Of a stretch of 64,000 nucleotides of DNA, positions 11,401-21,148 are shown piece by piece. Source of the stretch: Owenia fusiformis. Lineage: Eukaryota > Annelida > Polychaeta > Sabellida > Oweniidae. Where the stretch lies: contig CAIIXF020000005.1 of the NCBI GenBank assembly GCA_903813345.2, positions 3,730,356 to 3,794,355 on the forward strand, read 5' to 3'. Within the stretch, counting starts at the first letter, position 1. Each line of letters opens with the position of its first letter. The position numbers were made by a program, and so were the translations under genes. The notes under the pieces are model-generated. The model saw nothing but the letters and a program-made list of their open reading frames with translations, did no database searches and had not been told where the DNA came from.

Positions 11401-14400
11401 AATTTGATGAGTTTTTGAAAATCGTCATTCCCATGTAAACCAATGGGAAATGGTGGGTTCGGGGCAAATGAGAAATAAGGATACCTATTCAGTAAAAGAT
11501 TCAGCAAAAATATTTTTATATACAAAATTGAATTGTCTTACTTTTTCTACACTAAGTGTTTAGTTTAGTGATGAATATTGAAATTACAGCGCTTCAAAGT
11601 CATTTTTGAAAATCATTTTCACCTCCTGTGTTATTTCAATGGGAGGTTTTAAAAGAAAATAATTTCAACTTTAAAGGCCTATAACTTTGTTGATCCTGAA
11701 GAAAGGTATAATTTTTTTGTTAAATAAATTTAGCAAATTTAATTGCGAACATAAGTTGTATTTTCTGCAAGGACTTGGAGTGATGGATATTCTGCCATAT
11801 GACTTTGGGCAAACCTATCATTTCCCATTGGTTAACATGGGAATGTCGATTTTAAGAAAAAATCATCAAATTTATAATCAATTTTCGACCTATTGTAATT
11901 GAGATTTTTTTTTTAATTTGAGGTATTGAAAATAAAGTCAAATTGCGTTTCCATCAATAGTATTTTCATCGGCGGTTAAGTAAATAAAAATTCAAATGTA
12001 AAGAGGCTTTAACACGTAGTTCAATGGGTGAGCTAAGATTGCCAAACTTATGGAGAGGAGTGTACCAACAACCCCCTATTATTACATGCTATTATTATCC
12101 ATTGCTCCTATTTAAAACTCTAGACTAGAGCCAGAAATAAAAAAAAAACTAGAAATAACTCGATCACAGAAACTGCATGGTCATAATGACTTCTTTTATA
12201 AATGAAGTATTGCACATCGCATGGGATGTCTTTAACCTAATAGGATTTTGAAAATCGTGATATGTGACGGAAATGAATGTCCATTGCATTTATCTTCCTT
12301 TCTCTATTGGTTTCTTCACGGGCTAGCACTTATGACATCTCAGTCAATTTGCATATTAAGCTCACAGAGTAATTATTATATCACTACTTAATTTAGAATT
12401 ATCTGATTATCTGACGTGTTACACACGTCTTCCAAAAATGAGAAGTAGCCTCACCAAAAGGTTGGACCAATGGCGTTACAATACCCGAGAATTTTCAGTT
12501 CGTGCAGTACGTGTGTATGATAGCGCCCTCTTTAGACCAAGGCGCACATAGGGAGTGCGATTTAATAATTTGGTGCAATTTTGTATGAATTGAAGAAAAT
12601 GTTGCCACTTTATCCACTTAAACAACTTGATATTTGATTAGATTATCGAACAAAACCGATCAATCCATATGTGTAATAAACTTTATTATCTGTTGAGATA
12701 TATCAGCGTGTATTAATCGCGCGGATTGTGTTTTCTCACATGTTAATTCCGGGGAATCACTCCTAAGGAAAATATACGTTACCTTGTGAAAAGTACAGTA
12801 AATGAGGTGTCAGGGCTTTGATGCGTGACTATCATCCCTTAAAGCAACATAACTAATGTATAAGATGCCCTATGAATATGGGAAGGCATCTTCCGCTTAT
12901 AACAGTATACGGGTATATGAACAAGCTGGCGCACTGTATACTAGTTACCTTGGAAATTCGACCGTCTTGTTTCAGAATACCACACGTCGATGTAATGTTT
13001 CTACATACATACATTATTTTGACGTGAAAAATGTTTATAATGATATCATATTGTTAAAACGCCATCAGATATTAACATAGTATCACTCAAAGCGTTGTCA
13101 GAAAATTTTGAATTCGCCATTAAGTTTTCGTCAGTTTAACAATCAGCGACGATGAGCATCTCTTCATACATTTCCATCCAAATATGTTCATTTCTGAACC
13201 GTGGAGTATCCCCCCGTGAGTGAGTGAATACCCGTTGCACTCTAAATTATAATACAACTTGAGGTATGCCCTTTGAGATTCGGGGAGTACACCTTGTTCA
13301 TTCTGATTTATCAGAGTCCCTCTTTACCTAACGCTTTTGAACTATTCCAAAAGGATAGTAAAGGCTGTGGATCCCACAATGCACCTTGTTAGAATCATTA
13401 AAAGATATTGACCCCAATATTATTCAAATCTTTTATTCTATTTTCGGTGAAAACCAGTTGCAATCAATGAACATAGCAAGGTTTATTCCCTGTTCCTCGA
13501 ATGGCTAGGGGAATAGGCCTTGCAAAATCTATGAAAGTGTGTTATTCATCGAAAATAGAATGAAATATTTGTTTTATCTTTCACTGTTATATTCCTCGCC
13601 TTTTTACTGACGCCACTTGCTTGAGTGGGAAATGAAAACCTTCTTATTTTTTATCATGTGAATGGTATAACCTAATAAGAGAGTTGGGAATATTACAATT
13701 ATTTAATAAAATGAAATAATTGTTCAGTATTTCGGAGATCTATTGCATAGGGGTCTCTCTAAAATGCTATGTCATAATCACTATTAGGAGAGCCAAAAAT
13801 GAAATATCATCCTGTCCGCAATCACAATATTAATGTTATTCCAAAGTTATCGATTGAAATACGGAGGCACTAATGAAACATAATTTTCCTCTCAAGACAT
13901 CATTATTTCGTTGTTCTGCTCTGTCAAAAGCATTCAATATCTGGAAGGCTCTGGAAGCACTGAGTGTAAATCATACATTCGACATCATCAGGTGTAATTG
14001 GAATGATGGAATCGGCGCTGCTAATTTCGCTGTATTCAAGCGAGCGTCCTACAACAAATCCAGTGGCAATTTGTAGTCTCATTTAATTTGCAGTAGCAAA
14101 TACACATGTCATAGCTAGCTAATCGGAATACTAAGTCTAAAAGATCTTCACCGATGTCCAGTTCCCATTATATACCTACATATTGACAGTTCCTTTACTT
14201 AGAAATGAAGAATTCTGCGTATCATTCTATATTGGGACTATAAAAGCATGAGGTCTTTTCAATTCACATAATACATGAAGGCGAAGCATGAGTGTATTAT
14301 TAGAATGGGTTAGGGCATGTATTTTTAATAAAAAAACTAAACGTTACGTTATCAATGCATTGGCTTTTTAATTTGTATTTTAAATATTGATGAAGTACAC

Positions 14401-15161
14401 TTTATGTATGAATGATTATTCTGTTACAATGACATATACAAATATCATATCAGTTATTCGCAACATGTTATACAATACTTTTTGAGTATGAACTGTCATC
14501 ATCAGGGGTCAATTATTGTTTATGACGTGTTGGTTAAAACAACCAGCAAACTCGATCGAATTCATGAATGATTTTGCTTTCCACCATTTTTAGAAAAATA
14601 TGATAATATCTAAAGTAATGTCAAAGAAGAAACGAGTGAAAAAGTACAACTGATATATACTTTCCACATCGTGTTTCCAGTCTAGAGTTCACTCAAAAAA
14701 GAGTAATACCTGGCATAAAAATGTACAACTGATATTGCCTCTTTGGTATAGATGCACTCGCAAACAACGAGTGACCAGACATAAAAATCATAACTGATTT
14801 ATTATTATTTTTAAATCACAAATGAGTTCTACCTGATTGTAAAAAGAACAACACATATGGTCTCTTCGGCATCGAGTGCACACACAAAATCAATAACCTA
14901 AATATTTCCCATAATTTTGTTTGTCGTTTTTATAAGCTAAAATATCTTATTCGTGCTATCGATCATGGATGACTAACTAATTCTGTATAAGTTACAGTAA
15001 AACTTAAAGCTTATGCTTCTCACCTGTGGTATGGGTATGTATCCTTTTTCTGGCAGCGTATTTGGTTTTGGACGCTGGTTGTTCGAGATCGGCTGAGTTG
15101 TTAGCGTTTTTGACTTCTGTGTCTGATTCTGCAAAGGATGATTTTCTGAAGTTTCGTCCAT
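5277..15161 (-). CDS. PLAC8/cornifelin-like Cys-rich protein gene, 5' part (two coding exons)
   Basis: Exon 1 (15161-15024, 46 codons, ends in phase 0) and exon 2 (5409-5277, 44 codons plus one base) join in frame into 90 residues: a Pro/Gln/Asn-rich N-terminus, then PPTVVVQQPTPTALTAG and KRSWDSGICDCDDDIAS. The VVV-QP stretch followed by W-x-x-G-x-C-D-C is the usual start of the PLAC8 (DUF614) domain, which is normally followed by L-C-G-T-x-C-x-P-C. That second Cys-rich half is missing from what I can see, so the gene is partial here. Known PLAC8 proteins are small, cytosolic or membrane-associated Cys-rich proteins with varied roles. The 9.6-kb intron holds mariner, LINE and MITE insertions. 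Joining these two exons is inference from phase, strand and composition. Confidence 0.55.
6550..6712. mobile_element. small non-autonomous element with GGCTACGGGC ends
   Basis: The left end reads GCCCGTAGC near 6550 and the right end TGGCTACGGGCCTG near 6699-6712, an inverted pair. The interior holds C-rich runs (GTGAACCCCCC, GTGACCCTCCCCC). The same type of end bounds the larger element at 31216-32600, so they appear to be one family of MITE-like insertions. No coding capacity. Confidence 0.5.
6976..7420. mobile_element. degraded mariner-type fragment
   Basis: The sequence TACAGGGTGATCAAAAAAAC at about 6974-6993 looks like a mariner terminal repeat (compare GGGGTGATCAATAAGT and GGGGTGATCCAAAAGT in this window). 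The following 400 bp has no open frame, and the opposite end could not be located. Boundary on the right is approximate. Confidence 0.35.
8211..8432 (-). pseudogene. mariner transposase fragment
   Basis: The minus-strand frame contains LLHMDNASAHRSQNV followed by a degraded match to the family's SPDLAPCDFFLF segment (here CPHLLTCDLFIS). The HMDNA-x-x-H block carries the second catalytic Asp of the mariner DDE/D triad. The third acidic region is damaged (P-H-L in place of P-D-L), and only about 70 codons remain open. Clearly a relic. Confidence 0.7.
8673..8984. mobile_element. 312-bp hairpin element nested in the mariner right repeat
   Basis: Comparison of the two mariner arms shows 312 extra bases in the right arm, bounded by TATTA on both sides (8668-8672 and 8985-8989), which is a likely target duplication. 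Within it, 8867-8894 and 8949-8976 form a perfect 28-bp inverted repeat (core CACTATGACGTGAAATATGC) with a loop of about 54 bp. No coding potential. Confidence 0.6.
9123..9837. other. gene-free stretch
   Basis: Ordinary AT-rich sequence up to the 3' side of the LINE fragment. The T-rich region around 9765-9790 may belong to the LINE 3' end (minus-strand element). Nothing else recognised. Confidence 0.4.
9838..10335 (-). mobile_element. CR1/jockey-type LINE fragment (C-terminal reverse transcriptase region)
   Basis: The minus-strand frame 10257-9838 (139 codons) contains LRAGILLNSHFYSHNF, CQCGEKFQTTEHFLIKCPLL and a C-x-C-x8-H-x4-C zinc-knuckle-like pattern (C53, C55, H64, C69). This is the usual C-terminal end of jockey/CR1/L2-type LINE polyproteins. 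The frame extends upstream through VWNKLPAAIRVGQPISRFKR to about 10325, a typical preceding segment, before a stop. No reverse transcriptase core remains, so this is a severely 5'-truncated copy. Clade assignment is tentative. Confidence 0.75.
10336..11201. other. gene-free stretch
   Basis: AT-rich sequence between the LINE fragment and the next element. No exon, repeat or RNA gene recognised. Confidence 0.4.
11204..12062. mobile_element. 859-bp TA-flanked inverted-repeat element
   Basis: Flanked by TA (11202-11203, 12063-12064). The ends CACTCCCCTCCATAAGTTTG and CAAACTTATGGAGAGGAGTG are inverted copies, and the similarity runs inward for over 200 bp, including TACGTGTTAAAGCCTCTTTA and its complement and a CCAATGGGAAATG block on both arms. 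This is foldback architecture with TA target duplication, suggesting a Tc1/mariner-type MITE. Truncated relatives occur at 58549-58650 and 62181-62420. The 71- and 72-codon frames inside are by-products of the repeats. Confidence 0.7.
12065..13414. other. gene-free stretch
   Basis: No recognisable exon. A 74-codon frame at 12856-13080 has no family resemblance and no splice or UTR context. Short inverted motifs around 12410-12510 (ACGTGTTACACACG and GTACGTGTGTATG) hint at one more small decayed element. Confidence 0.35.
13415..13572. repeat. imperfect inverted repeat, about 158 bp
   Basis: TTTTATTCTATTTTCGGTGA near 13430 pairs with TTCATCGAAAATAGAATGAA near 13546, and AGCAAGGTTTATTCC pairs with GGAATAGGCCTTGC toward the centre. 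A hairpin MITE-like remnant with no coding content. Confidence 0.5.
13573..15023. other. gene-free stretch within the presumed PLAC8-like intron
   Basis: AT-rich sequence with no supported feature. Region 14640-14880 has loosely repeated phrases of the type AACTGATAT/ACATAAAAAT after GAGTG motifs, too diverged to call a tandem array. Confidence 0.3.
15024..15161 (-). CDS. PLAC8-like first coding exon
   Basis: The minus-strand ATG at 15161-15159 sits in the context ACAATGG, a good animal initiation site. The 46 codons read MDETSENHPLQNQTQ at the start and KGYIPIPQ at the end, stopping at a donor GTGAGA (15023-15018). Ends in phase 0, matching the phase-0 start of the exon at 5409. Pro/Gln/Asn-rich N-terminal tails are common before the PLAC8 domain. 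Without transcript evidence the link to exon 2 is inferred, and the exon could belong to another gene. Confidence 0.5.
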
Positions 15162-15702
15162 TGTGACTCCCTTTAATAAGGCACTTTTCACATACTACAG
15201 CACGTTTCCTTCCAGAATTAATTATCTTGTCTGATATGAATGTTCTTCAACACTCACTAACAGTTATCATTTCAGCCATTTTCGTCCAAGGAGTCTAATT
15301 AAAAACAAATGTAATGCGAGAATCTCGTTTCTGCAAAGAATTCCATACGGAGGAGCAATTGCAATCGCTTAATTACATCCTAGAGGTAAGGTTCCTATCC
15401 AATAGCTTGTTATCATAATGCTGGATCCCTACAAAATGTCAACATCATCTATATGCTATAGAGTCTTCGCTATTGAAGATAAAGCATATGTAAACATAGC
15501 CATACCTTGTTATATCAGAGTTGCCTTGAGGCCTGGAAATTGGATAAAAGATATCAGGTATACGTACCTGTTCGTTCATCTTTTACAATAACATGCATGA
15601 ATACTGTAAACAAAAGTACAGCTATATTAATCAGACCATTATGAATGTTATTAAAAGCAGCATAAATGCAGCTGCAAGTCTAACGCCATCAGCGGATTAT
15701 AC

Positions 15703-15839
15703 CTCAGTTCAATCATTAGATTAACAACTGAGCCCATTATCAGATCTTCGCGAGAACCTTTGTCATCAATATCACACATGCCATATACTGAACTAAGATA
15801 GCTAGAGATAAATTGCACAACAAGTATTACTATTAACAT
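15703..15839 (-). CDS. candidate first exon of a secreted protein (weak)
   Basis: A minus-strand ATG at 15839-15837 opens 45 codons starting MLIVILVVQFISSYLSSVYG, a plausible signal peptide, followed by MCDIDDKGSREDLIMG and a possible donor GTATAA after CTGAG at 15703. The hydrophilic stretch after the putative cleavage site looks coding-like, but no downstream partner exon or family was recognised. It could be chance in AT-rich DNA. Confidence 0.25.
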
Positions 15840-16300
15840 AATATGATTTGGATTTACATTTTTTCCGATGGTCAACTTTATTTGTTCATGGAAACATCAC
15901 TCAGATTACTTAATCCAATAACAAGAGAATATGCCTGAATGTGGCATTGTCTTTTGTCGGCAAATAAAAAGATAGTCCTAAGTAAAATAGAACCTTCGCT
16001 TTTTATGGTTACTTTACCAGGTGTCTTGTCCTCCAAGTTTTGCATTGACATCCTATCATCAAACACCGATCATTGGATCATTAATTTGCAAATGAATGCA
16101 TCGAATCGCAGCTCTATAATATCATCTACTGGGTGGTCCAAAAATCCGTACATTTTCAGATCTTTACACTATGTTATTCATGGATGTTATATCACTAACC
16201 AGACGATTTTAATATGGCAAGCATATTTTGTTTATACGTGATTATGCCATATAAGAGATATTTCGCAGCTGACTTATAGCATGTCTAGTATTCCCATATA

Positions 16301-16602
16301 ACTTATGAGGCGTTTGGTTACGTCATCATTTGTTGCACAGCTTCATACGTCCGTAAGTGTCTTATTCTTACGTAAAGTCGACAATTTATAAAAATATGGG
16401 GTTAAGCTTGCAATGTTTTTCACAACCTTAACGTGAACAGAAAATATTTAAGCGCGCGATGCATTTGTATGGGCGATTGGCCATACATATAGCTTGGCGT
16501 TTCGACTTCATATTATGCAAGCTTAAACTCCCTATTATCAAACTTATGGACGTATAGAGCTGCGCAATAAATAATGACTTAATCAAACGCTTCATAAGTT
16601 TA
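16301..16602. mobile_element. hairpin element with a second MITE inside
   Basis: The outer arms 16301-16365 and 16538-16602 are inverted copies (AACTTATGAGGCGTTTGGTT versus AATCAAACGCTTCATAAGTT, and CATACGTCCGTAAG versus CTTATGGACGTATAG). Between them lies a copy of the MITE seen intact at 17913-18037. No open frame of interest. Confidence 0.6.
16398..16533. mobile_element. GGGAGTTTAAGCTTG-type MITE, copy 1 (nested)
   Basis: GGGGTTAAGCTTG (16398-16410) and CAAGCTTAAACTCCCT (16518-16533) are the terminal repeats. The interior (TGCAATG, GTGAAC, AAATATTTAAGCG, TATGGGCGATT, TTGGCGTTTCGA) matches copy 2 at 17913-18037 throughout. Its left end is damaged. Confidence 0.65.
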
Positions 16603-17912
16603 TACATTATACGGGAATGATAAAAATGTTGCGAAATTTCTCTAGAATGTTTCGCATTTCTAAAACAATCAGTTTTCAATTCTACTTCTTCTTGGCTTGG
16701 AGGAATTTGCACAAACGTTAATGCAAAACAACTTCTTTGGCGAGCAAAACAAAACTATTACTCAGGTATTGCTCCGATCAATTCTTAAACAAATTCGCGA
16801 AAGAATTTAGGTATTTTTGCGCTGTATGAAATAATTTGGAGAATTAAATCGTCTTGACATATTGATGGTTCACAGCAATTTTCACAGAGACACGTGTACA
16901 TGTATATAGTCTAAAAACATGTTAAAAGGGAACATAGATAGCTTGAGTGCAAAGACGAATCAAATTTCGAATTGATCTTCCAATCAACTCTATAATTACA
17001 TTTACAAACACTTTAGACATGATTAAATAACATTAGGAACTATAATTTATTATTATTACTACATGCCTGGCCTCGGGTATGTATACTATATATACATGCG
17101 CTTATATTGTATCATTTGGATAGATTAATTATTAATTTGGCCCACCCTGTAATAGTTTAACGAAAACAACTTGCATATCCACATTGTAAGGATTCTTGCA
17201 TTATCCAAATGATTACAAATTGATATTTTCTTGTGTTTTTATAATGAAAAAACAGATGAGCCAAATGGCAATTCATTGTTATATGGATCTATATAAAACC
17301 TGATATTGTTGTCATAAATTGCTTATTTTCAACTAAGCCATCAGCATCATCGCTGACATTTTAGTCCCAGAGGATATATTGTAGAACATAATGGCCTTAT
17401 TGAGGCTACGCAAATTGACACATGGTAGAAAATAAATGATTTTGTATATGCCCAAAGGTAAGTTTTGTTTCTCCGAGCAATTAATTAAATACTGCCCTAG
17501 CTACAAAGTAGGTCACACTGGGAGCAGTAATAAATTGGGTATAAATCTCGTAATTATAATGTCATTTGAATGCAGCGTTGGGATCTCATAAGTTAACCTT
17601 TAATCTGAAAGTGACAATACTTGTGTAAAATAGGTCTATGCCTGATGAATTACAATAAGAAGAAGTATCACTGATAATAAGAATAAGAAGAATTAGTTTT
17701 AGACCGCGGAAAGTGAACTGGCCTTGGAAATGATTCTAAATCATAATATACAAAAGGGATATCATTTTCATGAAATATTGATAATTTATGGTTACACACA
17801 AAATATTCCCTACACCACTCACTTTGAACCTGAACCATCCACCTTCAATGATGGGGACCGAAGTGCTTGCTTTAAATGAGTCAATACGAAACAGGGTGCT
17901 ACTGTTAACAAC
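16603..17912. other. gene-free stretch
   Basis: AT-rich sequence, no supported exon. No RNA gene recognised. Confidence 0.35.
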
Positions 17913-18037
17913 AGGGAGTTTAAGCTTGCAATGTTATTCACAGCCTAATCGTGAACGGAAATATTTAAGCGATGTATGGGCGATTTGTCATACGTATAGG
18001 TTGGCGTTTCGATTTAAAATCCAAGCTTAAACTCCCT
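17913..18037. mobile_element. GGGAGTTTAAGCTTG-type MITE, copy 2 (125 bp)
   Basis: Perfect 16-bp terminal inverted repeats AGGGAGTTTAAGCTTG (17913-17928) and CAAGCTTAAACTCCCT (18022-18037). The interior matches copy 1 at 16398-16533. A further decayed end, TAGCTTAAACTCTCCAAT, is near 58108. No coding capacity. Transposase class unknown because no clear target duplication is visible. Confidence 0.7.
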
Positions 18038-18126
18038 AATGTTCAATCAGGTTAACAGTAAAAACAAGAAACTAGCATTAACTAGCATTATCAAGACTCG
18101 GAGGCTTACTCTCCTGCAAATATTTA

Positions 18127-18266
18127 TGCCTGGGTCACATTTGCTCCGATCCATCGGCCGGCGCCCTCCCGATTGATTGTTTTGTCCAATATTGTATTCA
18201 ATTTTGAACAAAATACTCAATCGGCCGGACGCCGTAGTGAAAATCAGAGCAAATGTGACCAAGGCA
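18127..18266. mobile_element. 140-bp Harbinger-like MITE related to the 2914-4510 element
   Basis: TTA target duplications (18124-18126, 18267-18269) flank TGCCTGGGTCACATTTGC and GCAAATGTGACCAAGGCA. The sub-terminal CATCGGCCGGCGCCC, GAACAAAATACTCAATCGGC and CGCCGTAGTGAAAATC blocks are the same as those inside the right end of the 2914-4510 element. This is a minimal derivative of the same family. Confidence 0.75.
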
Positions 18267-18269
18267 TTA

Positions 18270-21044
18270 GTTATGCTCGTTATGCAGTGTATCATGCCAT
18301 TTTTCAATATGAGGATCTAGAATTTCGTTTAATTTATGACCCGTATATCTGTACTCAATATGTATATCAATGAGAGCTATTCTCTCTGATGATGATGTTT
18401 TCAAAACCAAGGATCCGTGAGGGCTTTCGTCATTCAAGTTCGAGGTACATATTGCGGACATTGTTTTTTCTCGACTTTTGAAACATCAAATAAGTTCAGT
18501 ATACCATACAATTAACAAATAATTAGCTTGAAAACCGACAAGTTGTAAAAAGACATACGGGGGACAATACATGTACATTGGCTGCCCAAAACTTCCTTAG
18601 GGTGATACCGTAACCAAGTAGCGCCACTTCGTCATGCATCCGATCGATCTTGTCTTCAGTTCTTTGAAATCTCCTTCAACCTGAATAGATTTCACAGCTT
18701 TATCTTTTCTGTTGAGTCTACCAAGCGTCCAGAGACTCTTTAACTTTGTATCCCACTTGAATATGACACAATTCCGTTGATAATCACGACATTTGAATAG
18801 CTTCTGGAACTAGTGTTGCATCGATACTACTGATTTAGTCCTAAATAGGTCTCTTCTGAAGATGTTTTTTTTCTTTTAATGTCAATGGCATAATGGTTAA
18901 TACGATATTTCTACAACATTTTTTAATTGAATCTCAGCTAAATTCAGAAGAAAAATGAAAATAGAGTCATCAATAATTAATAACATGAAGCAACCAAGAC
19001 GTTATGAAATTCACCAGATAATTCCTCAATTCAGTAACCAGGACGTTAATAAGCCATAACATGACACAGCAATCAAGACCTTATGAAATTCACCAGACAA
19101 CTTCCTGGTTACTGAAGTGGGGGAATTCTCACTCGATTATTGGAGCCCGTGGGTGTATGTATTCGTACTGATTCGCTTTTCAGTAACCCGGTGTTAATAT
19201 TAACATACTGGTAATTCTAAAGGTACTTGGATACAAATCGTGGGGTGGGGACCAGTTGTGTTTGGGTTACCTTTTTTTGGCTCACTCTGTACTTGCCATT
19301 TTGTGCAACTTATTAATACCAATGAGCATCGCCTACATGATCCCACGTCAAGCTTTATATGGAACTATCATGTAACATTATCGCGGACGATAAGTATAGG
19401 TTGACTTTAACAATTTTTACATTTTCTTTTTAGGTTATAACAAAATAAAATTAACCAATGGTTTATATACTATAAAATATTGTTATATCGGAAAAATGAA
19501 GGGAAACTGACCCTGTTTTACCTAGTCGTTCAAGTGACCTACTTTGTCTACCACGCACCCCCCCCCCCCCCCCGTGGCAAGTTTTAACTTGAGGAAATCT
19601 CCTCTGTCCGCCTAAGGTGCATAGTTTGAACGTTGTGATTTGAAATTGATGTAGGCCTATTTTTGCATTTATACAATAATAAATATCATATTCGGAAACA
19701 TCCATGTCATTCTATATCGTATACATAGCTAGACGTCATACAACAACATAATCAGAACATCATTTGCTCAGTCAACCCTCTCCCCGGTGTTCACTATATA
19801 GCTAATAGCATATCCTTTCACTTCCCCATCCTAGGAGGAATCAATACATTATTTGTATTAGTGCAGCGTTGTCATTTTGATGAATAGTCTCCCCTGACTC
19901 CATTTACACTGATTTTAATCCCCAGTGGTAATGTTTTTATTATTAAATGTTGATGGTGTCCTCGACTGTTGCGTTGGTGAGGCTAAACACAAACGCATTT
20001 ATCGCTCGTTTAGAAATTATTTTATCTATGTATGTGGCTGAATTTCGATCATTTAAATTTAGATCGATGAGGACCTTCTATGGCAAAATAAGAGTCTCAA
20101 AGAAGCTGTTCCACATTTATCCCAAAATTAAAATAATTTGAAGAAATTTCATATTTACATTTAATCAAAACCTTTTGAATAATGTACTGTACTATAATGT
20201 GTAAATACCTACATAAAAATACGAAAAATATTACCAATTTTATCAACCATTGGTAAATACTAAATATACTCAAGAAAATTCCTCACCATGCAGATATACA
20301 TGTACCTGCTTATGTTGGCTTGGCTAAATTAGCTTTCATGTATTAATTACTGAATTTCCGGGCCTCGGGCAGAAAGACCTACATGGAGATACTCTCCCTC
20401 TGAAAGTTAGGTAACGCCAGGTCCGTTCATTTCACCAAGTCTAAAAGTATAATTATGTTTGGCGATGAAGGAACAATATAAGTCATAGATTTCAGACCTT
20501 ATCTCATTGAGATAAAGATAACAGCTTTTAAAGACTATGCCGGGTTTGTATTTTTACATACAAGACACAATAATGTGAAAGACACGAATTGAAGAGAGTT
20601 TATGAAGGTACGGCAGTTTGATTAGCTAATTCATAACTGTTAATCTACACCGGTAATGCATTATCGTTACGGCGTTATGACATCTTACCGGAATTAATTT
20701 ATCTAACTGTAATGGAAAATATGTCACACTGAAACGAATATATTTAAATTAAATGTTCAAAGCACAATTAATGTAACGATATAGGTGATGACCAATTAAT
20801 CATATTCTGGAAACCAATTAATGTATCCAGCATCTCACGGATGGTAACTCAGTTTCAAATAACGTTTCGTTTCTTTTTTATCCTTTTTATTATTTCGAAG
20901 AAGTTGTGACTTAAACGTTGTCATTTACCGTTTCTCGTATACTGTTGTACGTTAATTGGAAATAAAATGAAACAATACATAATACATATATTTATCTTAT
21001 AATCTGTGAAATGAAGCCCTCTGATTGGTCAGTTCTTGTGCTTT
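18270..21044. other. gene-free stretch
   Basis: AT-rich sequence with no supported exon. It contains a 16-base poly-C run at 19558-19573, which makes a spurious Gly-rich minus-strand frame. A pair of near-repeats CCAAGACGTTATGAAATTCACCAGATA (19012) and AAGACCTTATGAAATTCACCAGACA (19075) lies 63 bp apart. Confidence 0.35.
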
Positions 21045-21148
21045 ACTAATCTGGATTGCTACTGAGATTCTCCCCATTGATCATCTCCATAGCACTACAG
21101 AAAATATTGGTATGGAGTGGACAATCTCAGTAGCAATACAGAGCAATA
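21045..21148. repeat. small inverted repeat
   Basis: GGATTGCTACTGAGATTCTC with CATCTCCATAG on the left pairs with TATGGAGTGGACAATCTCAG plus TAGCAATAC on the right. The hairpin of about 100 bp lies just outside the left arm of the 5.1-kb inverted-repeat block. Confidence 0.5.
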
